Shown here one piece after another: positions 1 to 8,535 of a stretch of DNA of 44,354 bases. Below the pieces are notes generated by a model that did not search any database, had not been told where the DNA came from, and saw only the letters and a list, made by a program, of their open reading frames with translations. The stretch is from Candidatus Gastranaerophilales bacterium (GTDB lineage: Bacteria; Cyanobacteriota; Vampirovibrionia; Gastranaerophilales; Gastranaerophilaceae): NCBI GenBank assembly GCA_944323425.1, contig CALUSL010000019.1:1-44354 (forward strand), written 5' to 3'. The position numbers and the translations under genes were made by a program. Numbering within the stretch: position 1 is the stretch's first letter; each line of letters begins with the position of its first letter.

Positions 1-202
1 CTTTTTATTCTTTTTTCATTATCTCAGGTGTTAGAGCGCACCGTGCGCATAATCTAACTTCGAAAGCTTCGCTTTCCTGGCACCTGAGCAACAGCCCATT
101 TCTTTTTATTCTTTTTTCATTATCTCAGGTGTTAGAGCGCACCGTGCGCATAATCTAACTTCGAAAGCTTCGCTTTCCGGGCACCTGAGCAACAGCCCAT
201 TT
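1..202. repeat. Tandem pair of 101-bp hairpin elements at window edge
   Basis: Two copies, 1-101 and 102-202, differ only at 78 (T) versus 179 (G). In copy 1 an 8-bp outer stem CTCAGGTG/CACCTGAG (23-30 with 81-88) encloses two inner hairpins. The first is GTTAGA/TCTAAC (30-35 with 53-58) continued by GCGCA/TGCGC (36-40 with 44-48). The second is GAAAGC/GCTTTC (62-67 with 71-76). The layout is a three-way junction. The 5' arm resembles a tRNA D-arm (CTCAGGTGTTAGAGCGCAC), and the reverse complement of 81-97 resembles a tRNA 5' half. The only mismatch lies in an unpaired linker. The array may continue beyond the window. It could be a mobile palindromic repeat or a tRNA-derived element; no function can be assigned. 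Confidence 0.8.
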
Positions 203-386
203 GCTTTTGCATTTATAAAATTACCATGGACAATTTTTAAAATCAAGCATTAGATTTCATTTTACACAACGAATTTAAAATAATCGGGTAAAGAGGTTTA
301 AAAGCAGACAGTGCCGCATAAAAATAAGAACCTGGAACACAAAAAAGTTCCAGTGTTAAATTTTAAACCATAAAAAAAAATCATGA
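203..386. other. Intergenic region, little structure
   Basis: No convincing gene. A 7-bp hairpin (CTGGAAC/GTTCCAG, 332-338 with 347-353) lies downstream of the minus-strand gene at 387-1178 but is not followed by a T-tract, so it is only a weak candidate for a 3' end. Confidence 0.4.
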
Positions 387-1178
387 TTATTCCGATTCAG
401 GATCTTTGCTTGCCCCGACAAGAAACTCAATCAAGAAAACTATAGAAAGCAGCAACTGAAGAGCTCTTTGTTCTTCTTTTTCTTTCTGTATGTCAGCGCC
501 CTGTTCTACCAGCTCTTTTTCCACAAGATTTATCGCCTGATATATCTCGGCATTTTTCTTATTAAGTACAGTATCTTTAGTACCGTCATTTAGTATCAGG
601 CTGCCATCTCTATTTCTTTTCATTGTGTACAGCTGTTTTTCCTGATTATTATTGTCGAGTATTTTCATTAAAAAAGTATTCGATTTCTTTTCAGGCAGCA
701 CTATTTTAAATTTGTATTCTTTTGATTTTGATATTTCCTTTGACAAGTCGTTTATTACAGCAGTTCCATAAATAATTTTGTCATCATGAAATATTTTCAG
801 CCTGCCGTTAATTTTTTTACTGTCCAGACGGATATTATACCTGAATTTGTCATCACTAACCTTTTCAAGCTGTGCCTGATCAACTTTATTTGCCATCATT
901 AACTGATTAAAAAAGTTGGTATTCTTGGCATTTGTAAAAAATCTTTCAGTGAAATAAGCCGGCTCTTCGTTTTTTACAATAGGTTTACTAATTTTTTCTT
1001 TTGTTTCTTCAAGCTGTTTTTCTTTTTCAAAATAATCACCCGTCTCAACAGGAATAACAGCGAGCGCTGTCAGATAAGTGTATAACAGCGGTTTCAATAT
1101 TGAAGGTCTTCGTCCGGGACGATTGTCATTAGTGTTGTTTGCAGGAGTGTATCCGGTAGATATATTATTTACGTTCAT
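387..1178 (-). CDS. Hypothetical protein with two membrane-like segments
   Basis: 263 residues, not recognised. The N-terminus is polar (residues 1-25, rich in Asn, Thr and Arg). It is followed by a short hydrophobic stretch (LLYTYLTALAVIPV, about 31-44) and then a long charged Lys/Glu-rich region. The middle (about 110-200) has the alternating pattern of a beta-rich domain. A second hydrophobic stretch near the C-terminus (ALQLLLSIVFLIEFLVGA) follows a Glu/Lys/Gln-rich helix, and the chain ends in an acidic tail. The gene is divergent from the plus-strand gene starting at 1326, so 1179-1316 must hold both promoters. It is likely membrane associated. Sequence composition matches its neighbours, so nothing suggests recent transfer. 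Confidence 0.6.
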   Translation of the reverse strand: MNVNNISTGYTPANNTNDNRPGRRPSILKPLLYTYLTALAVIPVETGDYFEKEKQLEETKEKISKPIVKNEEPAYFTERFFTNAKNTNFFNQLMMANKVDQAQLEKVSDDKFRYNIRLDSKKINGRLKIFHDDKIIYGTAVINDLSKEISKSKEYKFKIVLPEKKSNTFLMKILDNNNQEKQLYTMKRNRDGSLILNDGTKDTVLNKKNAEIYQAINLVEKELVEQGADIQKEKEEQRALQLLLSIVFLIEFLVGASKDPESE

Positions 1179-1325
1179 ATTTTTTCCATTTTCTCAAGTC
1201 AGGGATTACTATATTAACACCATAATATTTTTTGTAAAGCTTTGTAAATAAAATATACAAAAAACTAAAGTTTTCAATTAGCCATGCCGATATAAATAAC
1301 ATAAGCAATAAGGGGTATGATAAAA

Positions 1326-1844
1326 ATGAGTCTTGGCATTACAGGTTTAAATACAAACAGAAATTACATCGATACATCTTCAGTAAACGAAGTTGCAAAA
1401 CAAATTTTTTCAAGAGCACAAAACAAAACTTTCGACATCAACAATGCCGATCTCTCTAAATTCAGAAGACCTGAACTTGGTATTGATTTATACAACGGAA
1501 GAACAGACGCAAATACAGCAACAAAAATCGCTGTAAGAAATGCAGGTCTCGATATAAACCTCAACGAAACATTCATCGCAAATGTACAGTATCTCAACAC
1601 ACAGGCTGCAATGGCTCCTTCAAGAACATCAAAAAATGTTGAAGGCAAACTGATTGCTCCGGTTGCAGAAGGAGAAGCAGCACAGAAAACCAACGTAGAA
1701 GCCCTTCCTCAAACAGTTGAGCTTGTTTTAAAAGGCGGGCTCGACAAAGACAAAAGAGGCTCTAATCCTTTTTCTTTCTTCTCTATGAATGCAAATGCAA
1801 ACAAAGATAAACAGGAAGAAAAACACTTAGGTTTAATCGCATAA
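1326..1844 (+). CDS. Small hypothetical protein starting MSLGITGLN
   Basis: 172 residues from the ATG at 1326. An upstream in-frame ATG at 1317 sits only one base after the AGGGG ribosome binding site (1311-1315), whereas the ATG at 1326 has a normal 10-base spacing, so 1326 is preferred. The protein is soluble and has no signal peptide or membrane helix. A conserved-looking globular first half (residues 1-95, with NTNRNYIDTSS and ADLSKFRRPELGIDLYNG) is followed by a low-complexity tail. Function unknown. The transcript ends at a strong hairpin terminator at 1880-1910. Confidence 0.7.
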   Translation: MSLGITGLNTNRNYIDTSSVNEVAKQIFSRAQNKTFDINNADLSKFRRPELGIDLYNGRTDANTATKIAVRNAGLDINLNETFIANVQYLNTQAAMAPSRTSKNVEGKLIAPVAEGEAAQKTNVEALPQTVELVLKGGLDKDKRGSNPFSFFSMNANANKDKQEEKHLGLIA

Positions 1845-1879
1845 TAACCTCATACTTTCACAATATTACTTATTGCTTA

Positions 1880-1910
1880 GCCGCGAAAGTTCTTTCCGCG
1901 GCATTTTTTT
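1880..1910 (+). terminator. Rho-independent terminator
   Basis: An 11-base arm (GCCGCGAAAGT region) pairs with its complement ending CGCGGC at 1902, with a short loop. Seven T residues follow at 1904-1910. The T-run is on the plus side, so it ends the gene at 1326-1844. Confidence 0.75.
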
Positions 1911-2532
1911 AGTTTTTGGGGTAGCCGACAGTTTGGGCAAACAGAACTTCCTGACTTAAACCGAGACGCATTTTTGCAGAAAGAACAGTCTGCTGTATAT
2001 CAGCTCTAAACCACGCATTCAAACCATTCGCAGCGCTGAAGAGATAAACATTTTGCCCGATAAAGCCGCAATCAACAGAAGCAAAATGCTTGCTCTGCAT
2101 TCCCAGATCTGCTACATATAACAGAGTAAGCGGATATTTTCCGACAATAGGTCTGTAATCCTCTTTGCTGATAGCTTTAAGTGCGTTTTCCTCAGGCAAG
2201 TATGCATACAGACCTGAAGGAAGAACTACAAAAATTTTAATTTCTTTCAAGTTTCGTGCTGATGGAGCCGTTCTGTTTCCATTTGGACGATTTATACCGT
2301 TTGCTGCCCAGAGAAGATTAGAAACGACCTCGAGAGGAAGCTCTTCTTTACTGAATGTTCTATCTGTTTTTCTGGCAGAAAGTGCGTCCATTAACGGCAT
2401 TCCTCCGGTTTTCACCGGTTCAGGGAGTATTATATCCTTTAGTATTGTTTCCGTTGTAGCCTCTGCAAAAACAGCATTTGCCGCGAATACAACAACAAAT
2501 AGTAAAGGTAATAAAAGTTTAGTTATTTTCAT
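1909..2532 (-). CDS. Exported nitroreductase-family (SagB-like) protein
   Basis: 207 residues from the ATG at 2532, which has GAGAGG just upstream. A longer frame to 2556 would put eight residues in front of an otherwise clean signal peptide (MKITKLLLPLLFVVVFAANAVFA). The mature part has nitroreductase/SagB features: LSARKTDRTFSKEELPLEVVSNLLWAANG, a Pro/Ser/Arg segment TAPSARNLKEIKIFVV, and the C-terminal ending FAQTVGYPKN. Such proteins bind FMN and catalyse NAD(P)H- or thiol-linked redox reactions. Export is unusual for a flavin enzyme, so the electron donor is unclear. The start overlaps the 3' end of the HAD gene by 14 bases, implying translational coupling in a three-gene operon. Confidence 0.75.
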   Translation of the reverse strand: MKITKLLLPLLFVVVFAANAVFAEATTETILKDIILPEPVKTGGMPLMDALSARKTDRTFSKEELPLEVVSNLLWAANGINRPNGNRTAPSARNLKEIKIFVVLPSGLYAYLPEENALKAISKEDYRPIVGKYPLTLLYVADLGMQSKHFASVDCGFIGQNVYLFSAANGLNAWFRADIQQTVLSAKMRLGLSQEVLFAQTVGYPKN

Positions 2533-3205
2533 AAAACACCTCTCTGTCAAATTCATTAAAATTAGTGATTGTTTCTGATACGCCCTCCAGAGACATCAAA
2601 AAATTATGATTTTTCTCAGGTCCGATTGCAATAATTTTACCGATACCCGCATTTTTTGCCGCAGCTATTCCTGAGACAGCATCTTCAACGACAATACAAT
2701 CCGAAGGTGCCAGACCAAGTTTTTTTGCAGCAATTTCATATATATCAGGCGCCGGTTTACCCGGTATTTTACCATTATCGTACACAATTTTTTCTAAATC
2801 AAACCAACGTGCCAGCTGAAAGCCCTCAATAAAAAAGTCGACATTGACCTTTTCGGACATTGTTGCAATTGTGCGGGGTATATCGTGCGCTTTTAAATAA
2901 TCTAAAAATTCAACCGCTCCATCTGTCAGAACAAAATTTTTCATATCATCACGGCACATTTGCCTGTAGATGGACTCCTTTTCGGCTGTACACTTTTCGA
3001 CCAGTTCCCTGTCTGGCTTTTTGCCTATTGCATAAGCAATAATATCTTCGTTTGTTCGCCCGAACATATGGTCTCTCATTTCTTCATCAGTAAAAGCTGT
3101 ACCTCTCAATTTTTTTGAGAAAACACGCCATGCCTCCATATGTTTTTCTGAATCCAGAAAAAGTGTTCCGTTAAAGTCAAAAATTATTCCTTTGTATTTG
3201 TTCAT
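2519..3205 (-). CDS. HAD-superfamily hydrolase, beta-phosphoglucomutase-like
   Basis: 228 residues from the ATG at 3205. A GTG three codons upstream is also possible but lies inside the preceding gene. HAD motifs are in order: FDFNGTL (nucleophile Asp10), the Thr/Ser motif II in IATMSEK, Lys of motif III in GKPAPDIYEIA, and the acidic motif IV in CIVVEDAVSGIAAAKNAG. A helical cap lies between motifs I and II. Motif I has Asn12 where the acid/base Asp is usual, a variant known in some HAD phosphatases. The substrate is probably a small phosphorylated metabolite but cannot be named. It is the middle gene of the operon, starting 2 bases after the upstream stop. Confidence 0.8.
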   Translation of the reverse strand: MNKYKGIIFDFNGTLFLDSEKHMEAWRVFSKKLRGTAFTDEEMRDHMFGRTNEDIIAYAIGKKPDRELVEKCTAEKESIYRQMCRDDMKNFVLTDGAVEFLDYLKAHDIPRTIATMSEKVNVDFFIEGFQLARWFDLEKIVYDNGKIPGKPAPDIYEIAAKKLGLAPSDCIVVEDAVSGIAAAKNAGIGKIIAIGPEKNHNFLMSLEGVSETITNFNEFDREVFYENN

Positions 3206-3207
3206 AC

Positions 3208-3711
3208 TTACCACTTATCTATATGTATTTTTCCCGCATCAAATCTTTCCGGACGTTCATGTTTTTCAGCGCCGTAGCCTACAGCAATAAGGCTGTATGG
3301 TTTTATATTTTCAGGCAGTTTAAAATAGTCCGAAAAATCCTTCATTGTTTTTTCCCAGGGATAAATCCCCATCCAGCAAGTGTCAAGACCCAGCCATTTT
3401 GCAGCAAGAAGAATATTTTCTGTTACCGCAGCGCAATCAGTTAGATAAAAATTTGGAGCAAACTCAAGTTTAGTATCTCCGCAAACCATTATTGCAACAG
3501 GTGCAGTCTGCAAAGAAGATGCGTAAGGGTGCAAATTTTTAATATCCTTCATCACTTCTTTGTCCTTTATTACAACAAAATGCCAAGGCTGTTTATTTAC
3601 GGCAGAAGGGGCATACATGCCTGCTTTTAGAATTTCATTTAAAGTTTTTTCGTCGACGGGTTTGTCCAGATATTTTCTAATGCTTCGTCTGTCATAAATT
3701 ATATCGAGCAT
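3208..3711 (-). CDS. Cytosolic nitroreductase family protein
   Basis: 167 residues, the usual length for a compact FMN-dependent nitroreductase. The N-terminal FMN-phosphate motif is RRSIRKYLDKPVDEKTLNEIL. It is followed by APSAVNKQPWHFVVI (the Ser/Asn/Gln-Pro-Trp FMN-binding loop) and the C-terminal SLIAVGYG signature near residue 145. No signal peptide, so it acts in the cytoplasm. It is first in an operon with the HAD hydrolase and the exported nitroreductase-like protein. Two different nitroreductase paralogues in one operon, one exported, suggest related redox chemistry on both sides of the membrane, but the substrate is unknown. Confidence 0.85.
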   Translation of the reverse strand: MLDIIYDRRSIRKYLDKPVDEKTLNEILKAGMYAPSAVNKQPWHFVVIKDKEVMKDIKNLHPYASSLQTAPVAIMVCGDTKLEFAPNFYLTDCAAVTENILLAAKWLGLDTCWMGIYPWEKTMKDFSDYFKLPENIKPYSLIAVGYGAEKHERPERFDAGKIHIDKW

Positions 3712-3860
3712 AACTGCCTCCCTGTTTTAATTCTCATGTTATTTTTGAACAATTTTCTTTGTTGTACGTTAACTATTATATAAGCTTTTATGCAAAAATA
3801 CATTATATGAAGCGTTTGTAAACAAATGAAATTTTATAAAATAGGACTGAGGTCTGTTTA

Positions 3861-5333
3861 ATGAATTGTAAATATACCCGTTTTTTATCAAAAATTTTTA
3901 TACTATGCCTGATACTGACGGTGCCGCTAAAATGTTTTGCGATAACAGAAATAAAGGACGGCTCCGAGCTTTCTATTGATGACTGTATAGAAATTGCTCT
4001 TCAGAATGACCCGAATGTTAAAGTCGCACAGAATATGTACAAGATATCGAACAGTCAGGTTGGACAGGCAAAATCCGACTATTTTCCGAGTCTTACAGCC
4101 GGCGGAACATACAACTATCAGGCATCTCATAACTCGAGAGCAGGAATGATGAACAACATGGGATATATGAACAGAGGTTCATCATCGAACCTGGATTTCT
4201 CTCAGATAAATGTAAGCGTTAACCAGCTCATCTGGGGATTCGGGAAAAGTATTGCAAAAATAAACATGCAAAAATACAACAGAGAATCCAGAGGCTACGA
4301 TCTGGAAAACACAAAGCTCGATACAATATACAATGTAAAAACTGCATATTTCGGTCTGCTCGCTGCTAAAGCAAATCAGGATATTTACAGACGCTCAGTT
4401 CGCATAAACCAGCTTAACTATGACAGAACAGCAGCTTTATATAAAGAAGGATTGAAATCAAAAATAGATGTTGTAAACGCTGAAGTTTATCTAACAGATG
4501 CAAAAATCCAGCTGCTCGAAGCCGATAATCAGTATCAGACAGCTGTTATACAGCTCAACAACGCAATGTATTTTCCGAACGCACCCAAATATGAAATAAA
4601 AAATACCGAAAGTTTTAACTTTAAAAGCAGCTACAATGCAAAAAACGAAATTAATATAAAATACGTTAAAAAGGGCAATATAAAAGACGACGATGTTGAA
4701 CAGAGCGCTGTTTTGACATCAGGAATAGAAAAACAGGATATTCTCGAAAATTTTGTATTTCAGCCGCTACATTTGACAATGGAAGAATCCATTAAAAGAG
4801 CATATGAAAACCGACCAGACCTGAAGTCTTTAAAAATGGTTATGCGTGCGCAGGAAGAATCATTAAAGGCAATAAAAAGAAGTTTTCTCCCTGATTTGAC
4901 CGCAAATGCAGGATACAATCACAGACGAAGCGATGAAACGAAAAACAGTTCTTTTTCTGTTTCAGCCGGTCTCAGCTTTCCTATGATTAACATTATGGAT
5001 ATAAAATGCAAAGTTGATGAAGGAAAATCATATCTTGATATTGCCAAAAACAATATTGATCTTTCCGAGAAAAATATCTACTTTGAAGTTCAAAACTATT
5101 ACATAAATATGATACAGTTAGAAAAACGCATCCCGCTTATGGGCAGCAAGGTAAAACAGACACTCGAAAACTTTGAACTTGCAGACGGCAGATATACCGT
5201 CGGACTCGGGAATTTCATTGAGTTGCAGGATGCACAAACAAATTACAACAATGCACAGCTTGCATATGTTCAGTCAGTATTTGACTACAATGTAGCACGT
5301 GCACAGCTGGAAAGAGCAATGGCTGAAAAATAA
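3861..5333 (+). CDS. TolC-family outer membrane efflux channel
   Basis: 490 residues with a signal peptide (residues 1-27, ending LKCFA). Two homologous OEP repeats follow, each opening with the typical start LSIDDCIEIALQNDPNVKVAQ and LTMEESIKRAYENRPDLKSL. They contain long helices rich in Ala, Gln and Asn, the ENTKLDTIYNVKTAYFGLLAAKANQ segment, and the C-terminal VGLGNFIELQDAQTNYNNAQLAYVQSVFDYNVARAQLERAMG-type ending. It forms the outer membrane duct for the adaptor and ABC genes directly downstream. Ribosome binding site GAGGTC precedes the ATG by 7 bases. A palindrome-like TTTGTAAACAAA (3815-3826) lies in the leader and might bind a regulator. Confidence 0.92.
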   Translation: MNCKYTRFLSKIFILCLILTVPLKCFAITEIKDGSELSIDDCIEIALQNDPNVKVAQNMYKISNSQVGQAKSDYFPSLTAGGTYNYQASHNSRAGMMNNMGYMNRGSSSNLDFSQINVSVNQLIWGFGKSIAKINMQKYNRESRGYDLENTKLDTIYNVKTAYFGLLAAKANQDIYRRSVRINQLNYDRTAALYKEGLKSKIDVVNAEVYLTDAKIQLLEADNQYQTAVIQLNNAMYFPNAPKYEIKNTESFNFKSSYNAKNEINIKYVKKGNIKDDDVEQSAVLTSGIEKQDILENFVFQPLHLTMEESIKRAYENRPDLKSLKMVMRAQEESLKAIKRSFLPDLTANAGYNHRRSDETKNSSFSVSAGLSFPMINIMDIKCKVDEGKSYLDIAKNNIDLSEKNIYFEVQNYYINMIQLEKRIPLMGSKVKQTLENFELADGRYTVGLGNFIELQDAQTNYNNAQLAYVQSVFDYNVARAQLERAMAEK

Positions 5334-5360
5334 CAAGTTACTAAAATAACGAAAGAAGCA

Positions 5361-6542
5361 ATGATGAAAAAAATTGGCGTTAGAAAAATATTAATTGCAC
5401 TGGTAATTGTTTCCCTTCTTCTGTGGGGAGCTGCATGGGCAATCACGCAATACAACAAAGCACCTAAATACAAATTAAGAAAAATAAAGCGGACAACAAT
5501 TACGGAAACAGTTGAAGCTTCCGGCACAATCAATCCTGTTAAGACAGTAAACATAGGGTCTCAGGTATCAGGTATGATTAGTGCGATTTATGTCGATTAC
5601 AACTCCGAAGTAAAAAAAGGTCAGCTGCTTGCGCAGATAGATCCTTCGCTTTTTCAGGCTCAGGTCGACAAAGCTCAGGGAGATTTGAATTCAGCACGCG
5701 CAAATTATGAAAAAATTAAAGCAATGTTAATATATGACAAAAAGAATTATGAAAGATACAAAAAGCTGTACACAAAAAGATACGTAGCAAAAAGCGATGT
5801 AGAGCTGGCAGAAGCAACGTACAAGTCAGATGTTGCCCAGCTCGACGCAATGAGCGCGCAAATTGCACAGGCAAATGCAACTCTCCAGAACAACCTCACA
5901 AATTTAAAATACACGAAAATAATTTCACCTGTAGACGGAGTTGTTGTATCCAGAGACGTCGATGTAGGACAGACAGTTGCTGCGAGTTTCCAGACTCCGA
6001 CCCTGTTTATGGTTGCGCAGGATTTAACAAAAATGCAAATTGAGGTAAATGTCTCAGAAGCTGATATAGGGCGTGTTCAAGTCGGTCAGGATGTTGACTA
6101 TACACTTGACGGATATGCAGACATGACCTTTAAGGGAAAAGTATCTCAGGTCAGAATTTCTCCAACAACCGTAAATAATGTAGTTACCTATAACGTTATT
6201 GTTGAGGTTGACAATGAAGATGAAAAACTAAAACCAGGTATGACAGCAAATGTTTCGATAATTACAAACCAGAAAGATGATGCTCTTTGTGTACCTAACG
6301 ACGCGCTTAGATTTACGCCTACCGAAATCACGGGCGGTAAAAAATATAAAGAACAGGGCATCTGGGTTATGAAAGACAGAAAACCTGTCCGTGTAACCAT
6401 TAAAACCGGTGCAAAAAATAATGATATAACTGAAATTATTTCCAAAGATATCAAAGAAAATGACAGAGTTATTATCGGTTACAGAAATGCTGATAAAAAC
6501 ACGGGCACAACACAGAAAAAACGTCCGATGAGAATGTTTTAG
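5361..6542 (+). CDS. macA: MacA-like periplasmic adaptor (HlyD/RND-MFP family)
   Basis: 393 residues. An N-terminal membrane anchor (KILIALVIVSLLLWGAAWAI, about 9-28) is followed by a barrel-sandwich half-motif (VEASGTINPVKTVNIGSQVSGMI), a long alpha-hairpin (about 100-170, rich in Ala, Lys and Gln), the second lipoyl half (ISPVDGVVVSRDVDVGQTV), a beta-barrel and a membrane-proximal domain. It links the TolC channel to the MacB transporter. It starts 27 bases after the tolC stop. Two consecutive ATG codons (5361 and 5364) are possible starts. Assigned to MacA because it is followed by separate ATPase and FtsX-type permease genes rather than an RND pump. Confidence 0.88.
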   Translation: MMKKIGVRKILIALVIVSLLLWGAAWAITQYNKAPKYKLRKIKRTTITETVEASGTINPVKTVNIGSQVSGMISAIYVDYNSEVKKGQLLAQIDPSLFQAQVDKAQGDLNSARANYEKIKAMLIYDKKNYERYKKLYTKRYVAKSDVELAEATYKSDVAQLDAMSAQIAQANATLQNNLTNLKYTKIISPVDGVVVSRDVDVGQTVAASFQTPTLFMVAQDLTKMQIEVNVSEADIGRVQVGQDVDYTLDGYADMTFKGKVSQVRISPTTVNNVVTYNVIVEVDNEDEKLKPGMTANVSIITNQKDDALCVPNDALRFTPTEITGGKKYKEQGIWVMKDRKPVRVTIKTGAKNNDITEIISKDIKENDRVIIGYRNADKNTGTTQKKRPMRMF

Positions 6543-6551
6543 GCGGAAAAA

Positions 6552-7244
6552 ATGAGTCTTATTGAGATAAAAAATGTATTCAAAACCTATCAAACCGGCG
6601 ATACAAGCTTCAATGCCCTAAACGGAGTATCACTGAGCGTTGAAAAAGGCGAATTCGTATCTATTATGGGCGCGTCCGGCTCAGGGAAATCAACATTTAT
6701 GAACATTCTGGGATGTCTTGATAAACCGACATCGGGAAGCTACTTCTTAGACGGTATAGACGTTATGTCTTTAAACAGCGACCAGTTGTCTGACATAAGG
6801 AATCTGAAGCTCGGATTTGTATTTCAGGGTTTCAATCTGATATCAAGAACAAGTGCACTTGAGAATGTAGAAATGCCGATGATATACAAGGGTATTCCGC
6901 CGGCAGAACGCATAGAAAGAGCCCGTAATGCGTTGAAAATCGTAGGGCTTGAATACAGAGAATCCCATATGCCAAATCAGATGTCCGGCGGACAGCAGCA
7001 GCGTGTAGCAATAGCAAGGGCAATAGTCAACGATGCCCCGATTATTCTGGCAGATGAACCGACAGGAAATCTTGATACAAAAACGAGTATTGAAGTAATG
7101 GAATTTTTTGTAAATCTCAATGAAAAGGGCGGAAAAACGATTATTCTTGTTACGCACGAACCGGATATAGCTGAGTACAGCAAGAGAATAGTCAGATTCA
7201 AAGACGGAAACATTATAAGCGACGAGGTACGCGTAAATGCTTGA
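6552..7244 (+). CDS. macB: MacB-type ABC transporter ATPase
   Basis: 230 residues, the usual size for a LolD/MacB-type ATPase domain. Walker A is GASGSGKST (about 40-48), the Q-loop is GFVFQGFNLI, the signature is MSGGQQQRVAIARAI, Walker B is IILADEPTGNLDT and the H-loop is VTHEPD. In Escherichia coli MacB the ATPase and permease are one chain; here they are separate genes, a common arrangement elsewhere. The coding region overlaps the permease gene by 8 bases, indicating coupled synthesis. It probably powers extrusion of a peptide, glycolipid or macrolide-like substrate from the periplasm through the TolC homologue. Confidence 0.92.
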   Translation: MSLIEIKNVFKTYQTGDTSFNALNGVSLSVEKGEFVSIMGASGSGKSTFMNILGCLDKPTSGSYFLDGIDVMSLNSDQLSDIRNLKLGFVFQGFNLISRTSALENVEMPMIYKGIPPAERIERARNALKIVGLEYRESHMPNQMSGGQQQRVAIARAIVNDAPIILADEPTGNLDTKTSIEVMEFFVNLNEKGGKTIILVTHEPDIAEYSKRIVRFKDGNIISDEVRVNA

Positions 7245-8466
7245 TTTTATGTCCACATTCAAAATATCTTTGAGAGCGCTGAAGGTGAACAAGATGCGCT
7301 CTATTCTGACGAGCCTCGGTATCATTATCGGTGTAAGTGCCGTTATAATAATGCTTTCAATCGGAGAAGGTGCAAAACAAAGAATACAAAAAGATATAGA
7401 ATCAACCGGCTCTAACCTGCTCATGATAATGTCCGGTTCAACTACATCAAGCGGTGTAAGAATGGGTATGGGCGCACAACCAACGCTGACACTGAAAGAT
7501 TCTGAAGCTATTCTTCAGCGCTGCCCGTCAGTTCTCGAAGTTGCACCAACTGTCAGCGAAGTAAAACAGCTTGTATACTCAAACCAGAACTGGTCCACAA
7601 GTGTTATGGGCATAACCCCGGGGTATATGACAGTAAGGCTCTGGGAAATAGAACAGGGAAGGGGCATCAGTTCGGACGATGTAAAAAACGCAACAAATGT
7701 AGCTTTACTTGGTTCAACAGTAATAACAAACCTTTTTGGCGACTTAGACCCTGTTAACAAGACCATTCGTATAAACGGTATGCCGTTTAAAGTCATAGGA
7801 ATACTTAAATCAAAAGGTCAGTCAGGCATGGGACAGGATCAGGATGACACGGTTTTTATTCCGATTACAACAGCCCAGAAAAAGCTTTTCGGAACAGCAT
7901 TTCCGGGTACGGTAAAACATATTGCCGTACAGGCTACCTCAGCAGAGACGCTCGCCTCGGCTGAAGAAGAAATCACTTTGCTTTTGAGAGAACGCCACAA
8001 TATCGGCAAAAACAAAGACGACGACTTTACTGTCAGAAACTTTACCCAGATGCTTGAAACCGCAAAACAGGCATCAAACACAATGGCGCTGCTATTAGGT
8101 TCAATTGCATCAGTATCGCTTATTGTCGGCGGTATAGGTATTATGAATATCATGCTTGTTTCCGTTACAGAACGAACAAAAGAAATCGGTATACGTATGG
8201 CAATAGGTGCAAAAGCAATGGATATAAGGTTCCAGTTCCTTTTCGAAGCTCTGTTATTATCAATGATAGGCGGTTTAATAGGCGTTTTTATTGGTATTGT
8301 CGGTGCTAAAATCATAGGACTTCTTTCATCGTTGACTGTAATAATCTCACTTACTCCGATACTGCTTTCTTTTGGATTTTCAGCTATTGTAGGCGTTCTT
8401 TTCGGGTTTTATCCGGCATACAAGGCTTCTTTATTGAATCCGATTGAGGCTTTACGCTATGAATAA
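7237..8466 (+). CDS. MacB-type ABC transporter permease (FtsX family)
   Basis: 409 residues with the MacB topology. A transmembrane helix near 17-40 (MRSILTSLGIIIGVSAVIIMLSIG) is followed by a large periplasmic MacB_PCD domain (about 45-270), then three C-terminal helices (around 285-310, 332-360 and 370-395). The hallmark segment GGIGIMNIMLVSVTERTKEIGIRMAIGA is present, and the chain ends NPIEALRYE, typical of the family. The ATG at 7237 overlaps the ATPase stop; an in-frame ATG at 7249 is an alternative. It completes a four-gene tripartite exporter operon. No convincing terminator follows, but a new promoter begins at 8474. Confidence 0.9.
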   Translation: MLDFMSTFKISLRALKVNKMRSILTSLGIIIGVSAVIIMLSIGEGAKQRIQKDIESTGSNLLMIMSGSTTSSGVRMGMGAQPTLTLKDSEAILQRCPSVLEVAPTVSEVKQLVYSNQNWSTSVMGITPGYMTVRLWEIEQGRGISSDDVKNATNVALLGSTVITNLFGDLDPVNKTIRINGMPFKVIGILKSKGQSGMGQDQDDTVFIPITTAQKKLFGTAFPGTVKHIAVQATSAETLASAEEEITLLLRERHNIGKNKDDDFTVRNFTQMLETAKQASNTMALLLGSIASVSLIVGGIGIMNIMLVSVTERTKEIGIRMAIGAKAMDIRFQFLFEALLLSMIGGLIGVFIGIVGAKIIGLLSSLTVIISLTPILLSFGFSAIVGVLFGFYPAYKASLLNPIEALRYE

Positions 8467-8473
8467 TCCTGCC

Positions 8474-8502
8474 TTGCCAATGATGCCGAAATTCACTATA
8501 AT
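8474..8502 (+). promoter_or_regulatory. Sigma-70 type promoter
   Basis: -35 TTGCCA (8474-8479), 17-base spacer, perfect -10 TATAAT (8497-8502); start expected near 8509. It would drive the 8536-11501 operon independently of the efflux operon. Confidence 0.65.
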
Positions 8503-8535
8503 ATGTATACAATAACGTGAAAGAATGAGGATTTT

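Noticed and set aside
332-353. Hairpin CTGGAAC/GTTCCAG as a terminator
   Set aside because: No T-tract on either strand.
3815-3826. TTTGTAAACAAA as a defined operator for the efflux operon
   Set aside because: Only 5-bp arms and not clearly placed relative to a promoter; kept as a note in the TolC entry.
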